This document shows positions 44,705 to 56,800 of a stretch of 64,000 nt of DNA, one piece after another. Position 1 is the stretch's first letter. Each line of letters begins with the position of its first letter. The stretch is from assembly GCA_030068075.1 (NCBI GenBank), contig CM057835.1:22159957-22223956 (forward strand). The letters run 5' to 3'. The notes beneath the pieces were generated by a model. It had not been told where the DNA came from. It saw only the letters and a list, made by a program, of their open reading frames with translations, and did no database searches. The stretch comes from Paguma larvata (lineage: Eukaryota; Chordata; Mammalia; Carnivora; Viverridae). The position numbers and the translations under genes are program-made.

Positions 44705-44840
44705 TAAAGTTAAAAAAATTAAAAATCTGACAATACAAATTGCTGACAGGGATGCGGAGCAACTGGAATGCTCATCCATCATTAACAAGGAAGCATAGCA
44801 ATTTACCATGCAGCCTAGCAACATGGCTCTGCCAAGTTTT
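44705..44840 (+). mobile_element. Old L1 ORF2 fragment
   Basis: 'attgctgacagggatgcgga', 'gcaactggaatgctcatcca' and 'gcaatttaccatgcagccta' correspond to L1M 'ttggcaaggatgtggagcaactggaa...'. Sense orientation. Confidence 0.6.
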
Positions 44841-44849
44841 GTGAGGTAT

Positions 44850-45960
44850 CAAAGTGCATCTGTTACTGATTTCAAAGTTTGATTCCATTGTGGTTGAAGG
44901 ACAAATTCTATATGGTTTCAACGATTTTTAATTTGGTCCGGTTTCTTTCACAGCCCAGGATATGGTCTATCTTAATAAAGGTTTTGTGGACACTCAAAAA
45001 AGAAAATGTGTACACTGCTCTTGTTGGGTAGAACGTTCTATAAAATGGTTATTAGAGCCTATTGGTTTTTGATGTTTCTTAGTCCCTCTCTATCTTTGAT
45101 GATTTTTCTGTCTAGCAGTTCTATTAGTTGCTGAGGGGAACGGGTGTTGAAGTCCCCAACCATAATTGAGTATTCATGTGTTTCTCCTGTCAATATCAGT
45201 TATTGTTTTATTTATGTTGAGGCTCTGTTGGTTGAGCCTCACATTTGGTATAGTTATGTCGTTCTGCTGGATCTCCCCTTTTATCATTATAACACTCTTT
45301 GCCTGTAATAGTTTTCTTGGCTATAAATTTTATTATTCTATCCTCCCTTTCAGATATTTCACCATTCTTGAGTTTTTTGTTAAGGTTTGCATATGTATCT
45401 TTTTCCATTCCTTTACTTTCAACCCACCTATGTTCTTGAATTTAAAGTGAGGTGTTTGTTTTTTTTTTTTTAATCAGCAGTTGATACTTAGGTCATTTTT
45501 CTTTGAAATCACCTCTGCCAATTTGTGTCTTTTGGTTAGTGTATTTAGACGTTCCTGTTTAATGAAATTATTGGTATGTTGGTGCTTGGTATGTTTGCCA
45601 TATTGTTTTCTGTTTCTTTTGGCTGTCATTCCTCAGTTTCCCTTTTTTTTTTTTTTTTTTGCATTCCTGTGGGTTACTCGTAAAATGTGAAGACCCCATC
45701 TTGATTTATTTATATTATTTTTGAGTACATATCTTTATTCCGTTCCCCCCAGTGGCTGCTTCTTGTTTTACATATCTGACTTATCACAATCAGTGAATAT
45801 GAACATTTTACTATTTCAACTGAAGTATGGAAATCTCACTTCCATTTAGGTACCTTTTCTTTCCCCATTTTTCAGTATTATTGTGGTCTTGGTTAATAGA
45901 CAATGTTATAATCTTCATTTCAATCATTAAATAGGATTTGTAAACCTCATCAAGAAAAAG
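44850..45960 (-). mobile_element. Old L1 ORF2 N-terminal part, antisense
   Basis: Reverse complement of the L1M ORF2 endonuclease-to-RT linker: 'gattccattgtggttgaagg', 'caggatatggtctatctta', 'gtgttgaagtccccaaccat', 'ccttttatcattataacact', 'gtatctttttccattccttt'. Two open frames, plus strand 45166-45450 and minus strand 45208-45408, are relics of or shadows over it. Confidence 0.8.
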
Positions 45961-45965
45961 ATAGT

Positions 45966-46175
45966 GTATAAGTCAACTTGAGCTGCCATCAAGAAATACC
46001 ACAGGTATTATAGGTACTTAAACAAAGCCTCATTGGATTAGGGCCCCACCCTTATGATCCAATTAAACTTTGTCACCTCTTCACATGCCTGTCTCCAAAT
46101 ACAGTTACATTGGGGGTTAGGGCTTCAATATACAAATTATGGGAGCGGGGGCATTGAGTCCATAATGGGTGGTCT
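45966..46175 (-). mobile_element. MaLR (MLT1/MST-like) LTR, antisense, internally deleted
   Basis: Plus strand: 'tgagctgccatcaagaaata', 'ccacaggtattataggtact', 'ttggattagggccccaccct', 'tgatccaattaaactttgtc', 'acattgggggttagggcttc' and 'attgagtccataatggg'. This is the reverse of the familiar MaLR LTR text with the middle missing. Confidence 0.65.
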
Positions 46176-46189
46176 AATATATGTACCCA

Positions 46190-48060
46190 TACCTCTGTTC
46201 CTTCCATTGTTCTTTTGTTTTTCCTGATGTTCTAATATTCCTTCTTTGATCATTTCCTTTCTGTTTAAGGAACTTCCTTAATCCAAACTAATGGTAGACA
46301 TGATAGAAACAAATTCTTAGTTTTTCCTTCATTTGAAAATATCATTATTGGGGCACCTGGGTGGCTCAGTCGGTTTGGCTCTGACTTCAGCTCAGGTCAT
46401 GATCTCGAGGTCTGTGAGTTCGAGCCCCATGTCAGGCTCTGTGCTGACAGCTCAGAGCCTGGAGCCTGCCTTCAGATTGTGTCTCCCTCTCTCTCTGCCT
46501 GGCTCCCGTTCGTGCTCTGTCTCTCTCGCTTTCAAAAATATAAATAACATTAAAAAAAGAAAAAGAAAATGTTATTAGCCCCTTAATTCAGGATGAGTAG
46601 TTTTGCCAGCTATAGAATTTACAGTTCTTTTCTTTAAGCACTTAATAAATATTGTGATATTTCCTTCAGATTTCCTTGATTTCAAGTGAGGAAATTTTTA
46701 TTATTCAAATTGGTGATTTCTTATACATAAGGAATCTTATGTATGTCCGTTCGCTCTGGTTGCCTACAGCTGTTTCAAAAGTTTATGATGTGTCTTGATG
46801 TATATTTCTTTCCATTTATCCTGTGTGAGCTCTGCCCATGTTGTTAGAGCTATAGGTTTGTGTCTTGTATCAAATTTGGGCACATTTTAGACATTATTTC
46901 TTCAAATATGGTCTCCTCCTCACTTTCTTAATCCTTTGATGGGACTCCAGTGGTATAAACATCAGATCTTTTGTTATTGCTACCCAGTTTGTTTTTTTTT
47001 TCTAGTCAATTTTCTCTATTGCTCATACTGCGTAAATTCTTTTGTTCTGTCCTCAAGTTCGCTAATTCTGCTTTTTGCCATTTCCACTCTATCTACTTAA
47101 TTTTTCATTTCTGTTATTCTATTTCTCCACTCAATCATTTCCACTTTTCTTTCTTTTTAGAACTTTTATTTCTTTGCTGAATGTTTCCTATTTTTTTTTC
47201 ATTTAAAAGAATTTATAATTAATTGCTGCTGTATATTTACAATAGCTCCTTTAAAATCCTTTTAAGCTACCACCATCTGATTTACATTGGTGTTGGCATC
47301 AGTTGATTATCTTTTCCCATTTAGGTTGCTAGATTCTTTATATCATTGGTGACTATTTTGTATCCTGGACATCTTGTGTTATATTAGAAGGCGCTGGGTC
47401 CTATGTACATCTTTTATTTTGGCAGACAGTCACCCTATTGAGATTCATTATGCATATATTGGTCTTCCCTTGGGGGCTGTGGTTCCAATGGCATTTTCAC
47501 TTCCAAAGCCTATTTAGTATTAGTTTAGTGTGCTTAGTTTATCTGGTGTTTCTGGGGCTTCCATTAGCTGCTGCTGGTGCTGCCTGAGGTGTGGAAGGGA
47601 TTTTCTCAGGCAAAGCCTTCAAGTATATTTTGGTGGATGAGTGGGGTGGTGGGATCCCTCTACCACTACCACCCTAGCTTCCCAAAGGTCTCAGGCAGAG
47701 AGGAGGGATGTGGACACATGGAGATAAAGAGGTTTCTTAGACTGGGCTGCTTGTTGTGACCGGGGACCCTTTTTCCCATTTTTACCTGCTTGCCCTAGTG
47801 TCTGTAGGTGAGAGTGGAGCCTCAAATCCATGAGGACAAAATGACTTCCCATTTGGGGGCTCCTTGCTATGACTTAGTGTTGGTGTGTGTGTGTATTTGC
47901 ATTCCATTCACCTCCTGATGCTGTCAGAGAGACAATAATTCAATCTGGGAAGGAATGAGCCTACCTGGGATTCTACTGCTGGCTAGGTCACAGGGTGAGA
48001 AACAGTGGGTCAGGGCGGTCTCGCTCTGCTGGGTAGAAGGCTACAAGGTGTCCTACTGTT
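46190..48060 (-). mobile_element. Old L1 ORF1 and 5' region, antisense
   Basis: On either side of the SINE: 'cttaattcaggatgagtagt', 'gtttcaaaagtttatgatg', 'tcctcaagttcgctaattct', 'gctttttgccatttccactc', then a GC-richer 5' part with 'tgctggtgctgcctgaggtg' and 'catggagataaagaggtttc'. The order ORF2 (44850), ORF1, then 5' region fits a single antisense L1, later split by a MaLR LTR and a SINE. The ORF1 part is moderately clear; the 5' part is inferred from position. Confidence 0.55.
46335..46577 (+). mobile_element. CAN-SINE, sense
   Basis: Body 46350-46560, head 'ggggcacctgggtggctcag', tail 'ataaataacattaaaaaaag'. Flanked by gaaaatatcattatt and gaaaatgttattag, an imperfect duplication. Inserted in antisense L1. 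Confidence 0.93.
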
Positions 48061-48162
48061 GTGCCTCTTCTCTAGTCACGGAGCCCCTTTTCCTCTAACC
48101 ACTTGTTTGTTTCTTACGCCATTTATAGGATTTATACTTGTGTACAGCAGGAAGATAGGAGA

Positions 48163-48355
48163 AAAATATGTCTAGATCTCATCTGGGCTGAAGTAGTATG
48201 GATACATTTTCTGAGTACATGGACATATTCTATATCTGGGTTTGTAGTGGTGGTTTTAAAACTGAATGTATTTGTTAGGATTCATTGAACTTAGACTTAA
48301 AATGGGTGAATTGTATTTTATATACCTTAAAAATTATACTTGAATAAACCTATTT
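48163..48355 (+). mobile_element. L1 3' end fragment
   Basis: 'gttaggattcattgaactta', then 'gacttaaaatgggtgaattg', then 'tataccttaaaaattatact' and 'tgaataaacc' follow the 3' terminus of old L1 elements. Confidence 0.55.
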
Positions 48356-48359
48356 AATT

Positions 48360-48553
48360 TTTTATCAGTTTACTTATTTTTGGGAGAGAGAAAGAGTGGA
48401 GGAGGGGCAGAGAGTGGGAGAGAGAGAATCCCAAGCAGACATCAGCATAGAGTCCAACGCAGGCCTCAATCTCATGAATTGTAAGATCATAACCCGAGCC
48501 GAAACCAAGAGTGGAATTGGAACCCATAACCGACTGAGCCACCCAGGTACCCC
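48360..48553 (-). mobile_element. Older CAN-SINE, antisense
   Basis: 'cagtttacttatttttggga', a GA-rich run, 'gacatcagcatagagtccaa' and 'gagccacccaggtacccc'. The internal segment is shortened. A 62-codon antisense frame is SINE sequence. Confidence 0.9.
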
Positions 48554-49575
48554 AAACCCTGATGTTTTAAAGTGTGGATAACTGTATCAAAGGCATGCAG
48601 CTCCTGAAGGAGAACAAGAAGTTCAGCCTAAACTGGAAGTTTCCAGTCTGGGAGAAATGAGCAGTGTGGCACTGCAAAAACAGATCCTCATCCTCATTTT
48701 TGATCTGCCCTTCTATCTGCTTGACCTTGGATATTATAGATTCTTTCTGGGCTTCTGTATCCTCGTTCTGCTTATGAAGGGCATGACACAGAAATTATTC
48801 CACAATTATGATTCACCTTCTCTTTCCACCACACCACATTTATAACTTCTATGGTTATTTTAACTTTGAGATTTTATAATTTGTCAAGACAGGCACTCTG
48901 TTTTAATGTTTGCCTACTTGCTTTAGTCTCTCAGTAGCTTTAGAAATAGACATTTAATTAAATTTCTTTTTACATTACAGAGATGCTTCAATTGCAAGGA
49001 AATATTTTGCCAAAATGTTTATTTTATTAAGGTTTGGCACTTCTATAAAAACCAACGTTCCATGTAGTAACAGGAAATTGCCCTAACTTAAAATTGGAAT
49101 AATCACATCTGACAGATAATACTTGGAGGTGTTTTTGACCTGAAGATCAGGTGCATTTCAACAATTTCTATAAACTGTTTTTACCATCGCAGGAAACTGG
49201 CATCTAAAAGGCAATGCATGCTGAGGTTTAAATTTTGTGTCTTGATACAGATTAAATTATATTCACACAAATACACACGCACCCATTTACTGAAAATGAT
49301 AACCCTCTTCAGCAAATGTCTATACCTGCGTGGAGTCCTAAAGGAAAATAAAGACAACGCCTGCCCAGGCAGACTGGCAACTTTCACCTGTGTTCAGTAT
49401 TAAATTTGCCATATGAGGCTCACTTTCCCACCGTGCCTTTGGAGATTCACAATCATGAATCAACAATGGCCATCAAATGCAGGAGCAGGTACATATTTGC
49501 AAAATATAACCTAAAGGGCACCCTCGGCTGGCTCCCTGTAGATTGAAATTTGCCCATAATTTGATGGGAGTTCAT
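48554..49575. other. No firmly recognised feature
   Basis: Weak MIR-like text at 48700-48790 ('cttgaccttggatattatag'). The remainder is unique-looking. Confidence 0.35.
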
Positions 49576-49579
49576 ATCT

Positions 49580-49642
49580 TTGTTTTGTTTCATTTTTTTT
49601 TTGTTTTTTTTTTGTTTTGTTTGTTTGTTTGTTTTTTGGTTT
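49580..49642 (+). repeat. T-rich / (GTTT)n low-complexity tract
   Basis: Repeated GTTT and T-runs over about 60 bp. A phenylalanine/valine-rich open frame of 106 codons through it is an artefact. Confidence 0.9.
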
Positions 49643-50005
49643 TAAAAGCTCCACATGTGAATGCAAACACCGTTGCTGAACTGGCACTCTACACAAATTC
49701 CTCGAGGGCACAATCCTATCTTACTCAAATCTTTGTATTCTTATGTGTGGGACATAAAATCAAGTCCAGTGAAGTTCAGGAAATTATTCCATTTACAATT
49801 CTCTTTCAATTCTTCAGTCACATCAAAGAAAATTCTTGGTTTAGTGCCTTTTTTTTTTTTTAACCATTTGTCCTACATGTGGTAATATCCTTTATTAATA
49901 AACTGAGAACAAATCTCAGGCAAAGAACGAAGAGCAGGCCACAGTACCTGTTTAAAATATAGTCTTTAAAATTACTTAGTTTTATGCTGCTTTTCCATTT
50001 AGGGG
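49643..50005. other. No recognised feature
   Basis: Unique-looking sequence with a T-run at 49849-49861. Confidence 0.4.
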
Positions 50006-50009
50006 AGTA

Positions 50010-50460
50010 GAGCTTACACACTCACTTATATGTAGATTACATTAAAGATGCAAAGTGAGTAAATCTCAGACTGGGGAATGAATTCTGTTGTCCAGGGAAA
50101 GATGCTACCAGAGCTGGGTTCTAAGACACGAGAAACAGTAAGATGATGGAATGGTTGAAACGGGCATTCCAAGGGAAGAGAAAAATATAGGCAGAGGCCT
50201 CAAAAGGTGGAGAAATAGCCTATTTCAAAAGGAGTTTACAATGAAGGGGCAAAGACTAAGCCAAAGATGATCAACTTTGCCCTAAATCTGTAGGAAGCCA
50301 GTTCAGTATCATAAGCAGGGTGAGTCATGACCATATTTACTATTAGAGAAGAGTGGTCAAGGAGCAATCTGGCAAGTGGACGGGAGGGGGAAGAACTAGT
50401 AGCCCAAGGATGGAGAGAGAAAACGTGATGGACAAGGAGGAAGTAGGTGTTCAGAGGTGC
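50010..50460 (-). mobile_element. L2 LINE, antisense
   Basis: 'gaaacgggcattccaaggga', 'ggcagaggcctcaaaagg', 'tttgccctaaatctgtagga', 'agccagttcagtatcataag', 'cagggtgagtcatgacca' and 'aatctggcaagtggacggg' match the reverse complement of L2 internal sequence ('...gggcattccaggcagagg...gtgacatgatcag...'). Confidence 0.65.
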
Positions 50461-50489
50461 ATTTGTTCTTAATCACCCTTTCAACTCTT

Positions 50490-51322
50490 GGATGGCTATC
50501 GTCTGTCATGTTTCTCTCTATCTTCCTGCATTTTGACAGTGTTTTTCTAGAAATGCATTCCTTTACCTAGGTTTTCCACAGTTAACATATAATTGTTCCT
50601 TGTATTTTGTGTTTTTATAAATCTGCCTTATTTTATGATTTTCAAGGTTTCTTTCTTATTTGCTTATTTCAGGTTTCTCTTCCCCCCTTCCCCTCCCCCT
50701 GCCCCCTCAACTCGACCTGTTTCACCACAGGCCTGTTATATTTGGTTTTTGAAACAACATACTTTCTGAAAATCATCGTGTTTTCCTGTTCTCTACTTCA
50801 TTGATTTCCAGCCTCATTTTTATTATTTCTTTTTGTTTCTTTAAACGTGCTCGGTTTCTATTTTTCTGGCCTATTGAGTTGAACCTCATGTATCTCCAGG
50901 CTTTCTTGTTTACTGATAATTACAGCCACAGCTCTATATTTCCTTCTTGGTGCTAAGAGCAGATCACACATTTTGAAATACACTGCTTTCATTTTATTTG
51001 GCTATAATAGTTTACAATTTCACTTTTGATTCCTTTTTTTTTTTTTTTTTAACTCAGGAGTTGTTTAAAGGCACAGTTATTATAGTTCTCACTCACATGG
51101 GAATATTAAATGTTTCCTTTTGTTATTAATTTCTAATTTTAAGGCATGGCAGTCAAAGACCAGAATCTGTACCCCACTGATTCTTTGAATGTATTGACAT
51201 TCCTCTGTGGCCTGCCACATCATTGGTTTTGAAGAATGGCTCATGTTTGGGAAGAAGGAGTGTGTTCTGTGCGTACTTGATCAACTGTGGTATCAGTTAC
51301 CTTAAAGTTTTCTAAACGCTTG
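50490..51322 (-). mobile_element. Old L1 ORF2 N-terminal part, antisense
   Basis: 'tcaggagttgtttaaaggca', 'gttattaatttctaatttta', 'catggcagtcaaagacca' and 'gaaggagtgtgttctgtgcg' follow the reversed L1M endonuclease/linker region. Non-coding. Confidence 0.6.
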
Positions 51323-52405
51323 CCTTTCTTCTTTTAATATAACAGCTTTATTGAAATAGAATTACATACTATAAAATTCACTCTCTTAAAGTACACGATT
51401 CCGTGGTTGTTAATTTACTCACAGAGTGATGCAAATAATACCATGCTAAGTATATTTTCCTCGTACCCATTAGCAGCTGCTCCTCATTCCCTCCTACCTC
51501 CAGCCTCAGACAACCACTAATCTACTTTAAGTGTCTATGGATTTTCCTATTTTGGACATTTTATATAAATGAGATCATACAATAGGTCTTCTTTTGTGTC
51601 TGCCTTCTTAGGATGTTTTTAAAGTTTATCCACGTTGTACCTTGCATCGGTATTTCATTTCTTTTTATGGCCAAATAGTATTTTATTCTAAGAGTGTTCG
51701 GCTTTTTGTTTACTCATTCATCAGTTGGTAGGTACTGGGTTGTTTCTCTATTTTAGCTCTTTTGAATTATACTAGTATGAATATTCATGTTCAAATTTTG
51801 TGTGGACATAGGCTCTCATTTTCTTCGGGTATATACCTCCGGTTGGAATATATGGATCATAAAGGAACTCCATGGGTAACATTTTGAGGAATGGCTAAAC
51901 CGTTTTCCAGAGCTGTTGCACTATGTTACAATCCCATCAACGATATATGGGTTTTCAATTTCTCTGCCTCCTGGACGTTTGATTCTAGCCACTGATTGGC
52001 ATGAAGTAGTATCTTATTGCAGTTTTGATCTGCTTCTCGCTAATGACTAATGATAGGGACACTGAACATTTGTGTATTTTCTTTTTAAAAGAAATGTCTA
52101 CTTAGGTCCTTGTCCCACTTTTCATTGCTTCTTATTGGTTCTTTTTATTATTGAGTTTTATTGGTTCTTTACATATTGTGAAAGCAATTCTCTTATCGGA
52201 ATCACTTGCAAACATTTTCTCCCATTCTGTGGGTTATTTTTTTCACTTTCTTGATGTGTTGTTTACAGAACAAAAGTTTTTTTTTTAAATAGTTTTGGTG
52301 TAATCTATTGTTTTTTCTTTTGTGGCTAGTGTTTCCAGTGTTCTATCTTTAAACCAGCATCTAATCCAAGAATTATTCCTATGTTTTATAGAATTACTCT
52401 AAGGT
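51323..52405 (-). mobile_element. Old L1 3' UTR and ORF2 end, antisense
   Basis: Plus strand: 'cagctttattgaaatagaat', 'tactataaaattcactctc', 'acccattagcagctgctcct', 'ttttcctattttggacattt', 'cattcatcagttggtaggta', 'tttccagagctgttgcacta' and 'tgcagttttgatctgcttct'. Clear reversed L1M 3' half. It is a different copy from the one at 50490 because the order is not co-linear. Confidence 0.8.
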
Positions 52406-53070
52406 TTTTTTAAATTCAGCTTTTTTTCAAATATATGTTAACTAGAATTGCAAAAATAAACTTTTAAAGGAATTCTAAAAGTTTTATATTTACAGCAAAG
52501 TTGTGAAAATAACACAGAAAATTCCAGTAGACTCCACAACCAGTATCTGTGTTATTAACAACTTACAGCATGGTACGTTGTTACAACTTTATTAACTAAA
52601 GTCCATACACTATTCAAATGTCCTTAGTTTTTACACAATGTCTTCTGGTGTTGTTCAGGGTCCTATGCAGGATTCCACATTACATATAGCCATCAAGTTC
52701 CCTCAGGCTTCTCATGACGGAGAGTTTCTCAGGCTTTCATTATTTTTGTTAGCAGGACCAGTTTTGAAAAATACTTGTCAGGTATTTTGCAGCATGTTCC
52801 TCAGATCCAGGCTCCGAGTTGTCAGCACAGAGCCCGATGTGGGGCTCGAACCCATGAACCATGAGATCATGACCTTGGCTGAAGTTGGACGCAACCAACT
52901 GAGCCACCCAGGCACCCCAATGGTTCCCTTATAAAGTTCTCCCTCTTTTCCTGGATGATGTCTAAATATCTTTAATACCTATGTTTCTCTCTCTTACATG
53001 TTAAGAACCTTGACTGACTTTTATCTTTGTTCTCTACAATTCACCTTGCCAGTTGTGACAGGACATTCAA
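52406..53070 (-). mobile_element. Another old L1 3' UTR, antisense (probable)
   Basis: 'cagcaaagttgtgaaaataa', 'cacagaaaattccagtagac', 'actaaagtccatacactatt', 'ttacacaatgtcttctggt' and 'gttctctacaattcac' recall a reversed L1M 3' UTR ('...gttgtgaaaatagtacaaagaattcc...'). Contains the truncated SINE at 52806. Confidence 0.5.
52806..52918 (-). mobile_element. 5' half of a CAN-SINE, antisense (truncated)
   Basis: Only the head half is present: 'ccaggctccgagttgtcagc' to 'gagccacccaggcacccc'. The CT-rich region and A-tail are missing, so the element lost its 3' part after insertion or was created by deletion. Confidence 0.9.
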
Positions 53071-54150
53071 TTGTAGATTAGGTACTGTGGTTATATATGT
53101 CCTTTTAATTATTGCTTATTAAAACAAATGATATGTATTAATATATTTATTTATTCCTGCTTTCCATACTTATTGCTTACTCTTGAGCTAATTTATATTC
53201 TCAAAAGAGAATGTGCTCTAAAAAAAAATTACTTTACATGATGTCTATGAGTCTTAAGGTGAAAAGATTTTTATTTTGCCCTGTCATTTAAGTACTATTT
53301 TCTGGATTATCCAGAATCAGCTCCTTCCCCTGTCCCCTAACACCACATGATCTCACGGTCTCATTGCTTTTGAGAAATCTGATGTCCTATCTCATGCCTG
53401 TGGCTTTATAGGTGATTTGTTTTTCCCCTCTGGAAGCTTGCTGTGAAATTTCACTCTACAATGGCTGGATGTGTGGTTTTATTTCATTTGTTTATTGTGG
53501 GCTGTTTCACCCCTGAAACCATTTTTAATCTAAGATTATGTGCCTTCTTTTAGTTCTGGAAAATATGTTTTCTTCAAAGATTACCTTCCTACAAGGTCTT
53601 TTTAATATTTCCTTTTGGAATTCCTATTAAACGAATGCTTGCGTTCTAATTTGATCTTCTGTAACTTTGAAATTTTTAACAAAATACTTTCTGCCTATTT
53701 ATGCCAGCCCCTTAATCTGGAAAATCTCAATATAATTTTCCAGTCCATTAATTAACTCTTTGTAGTGATTCTGCTGCTTACATTTTCTATTTAATCCTTT
53801 ATTGAAATAATTACATCGTTTCGCATCCTATATCTCTGGTTCCTCTTTAAAAACATCTGTCCTTTTTTCATGTTTGCATTAAATTTCCTTATTTCCCTAA
53901 GGATATGTACTATGCTTATTCAAAGTTCCTGTTCAATCCGCTCCATTTGCTCTACTTTATCTACTATGTATCTTTGCCATTGTATTATCACACTCAAATA
54001 CTTTGTGATTTTTAAAAAATCATATTATCTTATCAGTATTCCTTTTACAGGGTCAGTACCCTCAAATTATGATCCCTCTTTCTTGGAAAAGGGAGGCCTA
54101 ATCCTAGCCTTATTCTTCTAGCTGTGGTCAGGGGGCAGGAGAGCTCCACT
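53071..54150 (-). mobile_element. Possible L1/HAL1-type sequence, antisense
   Basis: T-rich plus strand with 'tgatgtcctatctcatgcct', 'ggaattcctattaaacgaat' and 'ctccatttgctctactttat'. This resembles reversed ORF1-type sequence of old L1 or HAL1. Low certainty. Confidence 0.3.
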
Positions 54151-54344
54151 GTAGGTAGACTGTCCATTGGTATCATCTACTTCAACACTTCTGCTCTTTT
54201 CCTAGACCCATGACGTCGATTGTCACATCATCTCAGACTTTTGCCCAGAGACATTCACCCTTTGTGACAGTTGTCTCGCCCATGCTGGAGATAAAACCTG
54301 GGAGAATGGGTTTATGGTAAATTATCCCATTACTAAATGTTTGT

Positions 54345-54480
54345 TGCCTATTTTCTCCATTGAGACTGCAAATTCTTTGGGGGTGGGAACGTTGCATTGT
54401 TGATACTACCTTCAGCACTTAGAAGAGTGCCCAGCATAGGATAGTCTTTCCATAAGTATCTGTTGGATGGATAAACACTG
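54345..54480 (+). mobile_element. L2 LINE 3' end
   Basis: 'ttgagactgcaaattctttg', 'ggggtgggaacgttgcattg', 'agagtgcccagcatagga' and 'taagtatctgttggatggat' match the L2 3' terminus. Confidence 0.75.
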
Positions 54481-55042
54481 AAGTCAGCTAACCTACCTCA
54501 GCAGGGCTCTGGGCTGATTTGATGGGACTCTTTCATGTCTAGTTTCTGTTACACTCTTCTTGACCATCCTACACATGGTAAAAAATCTAAAATTCCAAGG
54601 CAGGGCTTCGATGGAGTAGGTACAGGCATATTTCATTTTATTGCACGTCACTTTATTGTGCTTTGCAGATACTGTGAGGTTGTTTTTTTAGTTTTGTCTT
54701 ACAAATTGAAGGTTGCCGGCAATCCTACACTGAGCAAATCCATCAGTACAATTTTTCCAATAGCATTTCTCACTCTCTTTGTGTGTCATATTGATAATTC
54801 TTCCAATATTTCATACCTTTTCATTACTATTGTATTTGTTATGGTAACATGTCATTAGTGATCTTTGATATTACTATTGCAATTGTTTGGGGACATCAAA
54901 AATCATGCCCATATAAAATCGCAAACTTAAATGTTGTGTGCTCTCTGCTCCACCAACTAGCCCTTCCCCCACTCTCTTTCTTGACTCAGGCCTGTTTTCT
55001 GAGACACAACAACATTAAATTAAGCCATTTAATAACCCTACG

Positions 55043-56800
55043 GTGAGCTCTAAGTGTTCAAGTGAAAGGAAGAGTTACAAGTCTCTCCCTTTAAATCCAA
55101 AGCTGGAAATGATTAAGCTCAGTGAGGAAGGCATGTCAAAGGGTAAGGTAAACCAAGAGCTAAGCCTCTTGCAACAGTTAGCCAAGTTGTGAATGCATAG
55201 GAAAAGCTCTTGAAGGAAACGAAAAGTGCTACTTCACTGAACACAGGAATGATCAGCAAGTGATAAAGTCTTATGACTTATACGGAGAAAGTCTTAGTGA
55301 CCTGGAGAGAAGATCAAACCAGCCCCAACCTTCCTCTAACTCAAGGCCCTAACTCTCTTCACTTCTAGGAAGGCTGAGAGAGGTGAGAAAGCTGCAGAAG
55401 CTGCCTTTGAAGATATCAGCAGTTGATTCATGAGGTTTAAGGAAAGAAAACATCTCTGTAACATAAAAATGCAGGGTAAAGCAGTAAGTAGTGATATACA
55501 AGCTACAGCAAGTTATCCAGAAGGTCTGTTTAAGATCATTAATGGAGGTGTCTACATTAAACAATAGATTTTCAGTGTAGACAAAACAGCCTCATATTGG
55601 AAGAAGATACCATCTAGAACTTTCATAGCTAGAGAGGGGAAGTCAATGCCTGCCTTAAAAAATGGCAAAGAACCGGCTCACTCGTTCATTAGGAACTAAT
55701 GTAGCTGATGACTTAAGCTGAAAACAAGGCTCATTTACCATTCCCAAAATTCTAGGGCCCTTAACAATTGTGCTAAGCCTATTCTGTCTGCGCTCTACAA
55801 ATGGAAAAACAAAGCCTGGATGACAGCACATCTATTTACGACATGGTTTAAATATTTTAAGCCACTGTTGAGACCTACTGCCCAGAAAACAAGATTCTTT
55901 TCAATATATTATTGCTCACTGACAATGCACTTGGGCATCCAAGAGTTCTGATGGAGATGTACAAGATTAATGTCATTTTTACGCCTGCTAACAACACCCA
56001 TTCTGCAGCTCATTGTTCAAGAATCTGGACCTTCAACTTATTATTTAAGAAATACATTTTTTAATGCTACAGATTCCTTAGACACTGGTTCCTCTGATGG
56101 ATCTGGGTAAAGTTCACTGAAAAGCTTCTGGAAGGGATTCACTCTTCTAGATGCCACTAAGCACATTTTTATGTGATTCATGGAAAGAGGTCAAAATATC
56201 AACATTAACAGGAGTTTGGAAGAAGTTGATTCCAACCCTCATGGATGACTTGGAGGGAGTTCAAGATTTTAGTGGAGGAAGTAACTGCAAACGTAGAAAT
56301 AACAAGTGGAGGCTGAAGATGTGACTGAATTGCTACCATCTCATGATAGAACTATTAAAGACAGAACTGTTAAAGGATGAGGAGTCACTTCTCTTACGGA
56401 CGAGCAAAGAAAGTGGTTCCTTGAGATGGAAGCTACTCCTGGTGAAGACACGGTGAAGACTATTGAAATGTAAACAAAGGATTCTGAGCATTATATAAAC
56501 TTAGTTGATAAAGTAGTCACAGGGTTTGAGAGGCTTAATCCCAATTTTGAAAGAAGTTCTACTCTGGGTAAAATCTATCAAGCAGCATCACATGCTACAG
56601 AGAAATCATTTGTGAACAGAAGAATCAATGCAGCAAACTTCACTGTTGTCTTTTTTTTTTTTTTTTTTTTTAGAAAAATTGCCACGGCTACCCAACCTTG
56701 AGAAACCACCACCCTGATTAGTTAGCAGGCACCAACATCAAGGCAGGACCCTCCACCAACAAAAAGATTATAACTCACTGAAAGCTGAGATGATAGTTAG
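55043..56800 (+). pseudogene. Dead Tigger transposase gene (pogo-like, DDE)
   Basis: The start ATG is now GTG (55043-55045). A CENP-B-type DNA-binding region follows (SSKCSSERKS..., 55046 on), then a deletion near 55170 brings a stop (LLQQLAKL*). The first catalytic Asp is readable in FSVDKTA (GAC 55580-55582) and the second in [10 protein letters not shown] (GAC 55921-55923), but the two lie in different frames. The stop equivalent is TAG at 56798-56800. A 21-T run at 56651-56671 interrupts the C-terminal part. In life the protein cut and pasted the element at TA sites. This copy cannot encode it. Pogo transposases are relatives of the domesticated CENP-B and JRK families, but nothing suggests domestication here. 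Confidence 0.92.
56651..56671 (+). repeat. Poly-T tract inside the transposase remnant
   Basis: A run of 21 T within the segment that normally reads 'ttgtcttattttaagaaatt'. It is a slippage expansion or the reverse-strand tail of a lost insertion. Confidence 0.9.

Noticed and set aside
54535..55046. Open frames of 107 and 65 codons at the start of the Tigger element
   Set aside because: They cover the transposon's 5' untranslated part; the transposase frame starts later and is broken.
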